Of a DNA stretch of 6,156 nt, positions 5,981 to 6,156 are shown in pieces. The notes beneath the pieces are model-generated. The model made no database searches, was not told the DNA's origin, and was given only the letters and a program-made list of their open reading frames with translations. Within the stretch, counting starts at the first letter, position 1. Each line of letters opens with the position of its first letter. A program made the translations under genes and the position numbers. Source of the stretch: an uncultured Thermoleophilia bacterium (GTDB lineage: Bacteria > Actinomycetota > Thermoleophilia > UBA2241); assembly GCA_903921965.1 (NCBI GenBank), contig CAIXSE010000757.1:1-6156 (forward strand). Reading direction: 5' to 3'.

Positions 5981-5994
5981 GGTCTTTGAAAACT
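5981..5994 (+). promoter_or_regulatory. boxA antitermination element
   Basis: GGTCTTTGAAAACT matches the boxA form of Gram-positive rRNA leaders (consensus near TGTTCTTTGAAAACT). As RNA it would be bound by NusB with ribosomal protein S10, allowing RNA polymerase to read through the structured rRNA genes without Rho termination. It follows a boxB-like hairpin with no gap. Confidence 0.75.
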
Positions 5995-6010
5995 GAACAG
6001 GATGAGGAAG

Positions 6011-6051
6011 CCGATCACTCGGCGTCGCCCTCGAGGCGGCACGATGATCGG
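6011..6051 (+). other. compound stem-loop in the rRNA leader
   Basis: CCGATCA at 6011-6017 pairs perfectly with TGATCGG at 6045-6051. Inside, GTCGCC (6024-6029) pairs with GGCGGC (6035-6040), including one U-G pair, across the loop CTCGA. This makes a two-part stem separated by an internal loop. It may be an RNase III or assembly element, but no specific function can be assigned. Confidence 0.5.
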
Positions 6052-6065
6052 TGGACGCCAGTGCG

Positions 6066-6091
6066 CCTGGCACATCTTCGGATGTGTCTGG
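6066..6091 (+). other. UUCG-capped stem-loop in the rRNA leader
   Basis: CACATC (6071-6076) and GATGTG (6081-6086) pair perfectly around TTCG, forming the very stable C(UUCG)G tetraloop. The stem can extend outward through G-U and G-C pairs and, after one U-U mismatch, through CC/GG at 6066-6067 and 6090-6091. A competing hairpin, GCCAG (6057-6061) with CTGGC (6067-6071), shares bases with its 5' arm, so the two are mutually exclusive in part. Confidence 0.6.
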
Positions 6092-6127
6092 TTCATATGA
6101 TTTTCCCGTCAGTGGCCTCTATTGCTG

Positions 6128-6151
6128 ACCGGCGGCCTTCGGGCCGGCGGT
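6128..6151 (+). other. UUCG-capped stem-loop at the expected 5' edge of 16S rRNA
   Basis: CGGCC at 6133-6137 pairs with GGCCG at 6142-6146 around TTCG, giving a second C(UUCG)G tetraloop. A G-G mismatch is followed by four more pairs, ACCG (6128-6131) with CGGT (6148-6151). Only TTTGAG follows before the window ends. The GC stem and short T-run look faintly like a terminator, but three T's are too few, and the place just before 16S argues for a processing role. Confidence 0.55.
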
Positions 6152-6156
6152 TTGAG

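Larger units (their letters stand above)
5785..6156 (+). other. leader region of a 16S-23S-5S rRNA operon
   Basis: The sequence from P1 to the window end has no convincing coding frame, is less GC-rich than the genes and is dense with stem-loops. The boxA-like GGTCTTTGAAAACTGAACAG at 5981-6000 closely resembles pre-16S leaders of Gram-positive bacteria. The window ends in TTTGAG, about where the mature 16S rRNA should start (commonly ...GAGAGTTTGATCCTGGCTC). That conserved 16S sequence is not inside the window, so 16S itself is inferred. The leader would carry antitermination signals and the 5' half of the RNase III processing stem. Confidence 0.75.

Noticed and set aside
5825..5989. A 54-codon ORF starting at the ATG at 5825 in the rRNA leader.
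   Set aside because: It has no Shine-Dalgarno sequence, contains promoter P2 and ends inside boxA. Spurious small ORFs of this kind are common in rRNA leaders.
6002..6100. A 32-codon ORF starting at the ATG at 6002 downstream of boxA.
   Set aside because: The ATG follows ACAGG with no usable spacing for a ribosome binding site, and the frame coincides with the leader stem-loops, which explain the sequence better.
6128..6156. An intrinsic terminator at the end of the window.
   Set aside because: The hairpin is strong, but only three T's follow before GAG, and it lies in an rRNA leader directly after boxA-type antitermination signals.

Overview
This is very GC-rich bacterial DNA, with four complete protein genes all on the + strand and, at the right end, the promoter and leader of a ribosomal RNA operon. 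No transposon, phage, CRISPR or restriction genes are visible, and base composition is uniform across the four genes. Only the rRNA leader is visibly richer in A and T. The organism is most likely a high-GC Gram-positive bacterium, perhaps a deep-branching or anaerobic actinobacterium or a high-GC clostridial relative. The basis is the GC content, the long NIF3-like protein, the U32/DUF3656 protein and a boxA of the form CTTTGAAAACT. This placement is an inference and the species cannot be named from the sequence.

Layout: 69-674 is an AAG/MPG-type 3-methyladenine DNA glycosylase, probably translated from a leaderless mRNA. A 93-bp gap follows, then a 333-residue NIF3-like metal-binding protein (768-1769). 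Its stop codon lies in the 3' arm of a strong 10-bp hairpin. After 34 bp comes a large U32 family protein with a DUF3656 region (1804-4257), related to the RlhA/TrhP RNA hydroxylation enzymes. A 159-bp gap with a good extended -10 promoter and a structured 5' UTR precedes tyrS (tyrosyl-tRNA synthetase, 4417-5649).

The 507 bp from 5650 to the end hold no convincing gene. They contain a possible tyrS terminator hairpin, two tandem promoters (TTGACA-16-TATACT, then TTGACT with TACAGT), a hairpin plus boxA pair typical of rRNA antitermination, and several stem-loops, two of them capped by UUCG tetraloops. The window stops at TTTGAG, which is about where a 16S rRNA would begin, but no conserved 16S sequence is inside the window.

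Three of the units fit a translation theme: a probable RNA hydroxylase, a tRNA synthetase and the rRNA operon. The glycosylase and NIF3 protein are housekeeping neighbours with no clear link to it. I see no previously undescribed multi-gene system here. The most interesting material is non-coding: the rRNA leader architecture, the tyrS 5' UTR structure and the hairpin over the NIF3 stop codon.
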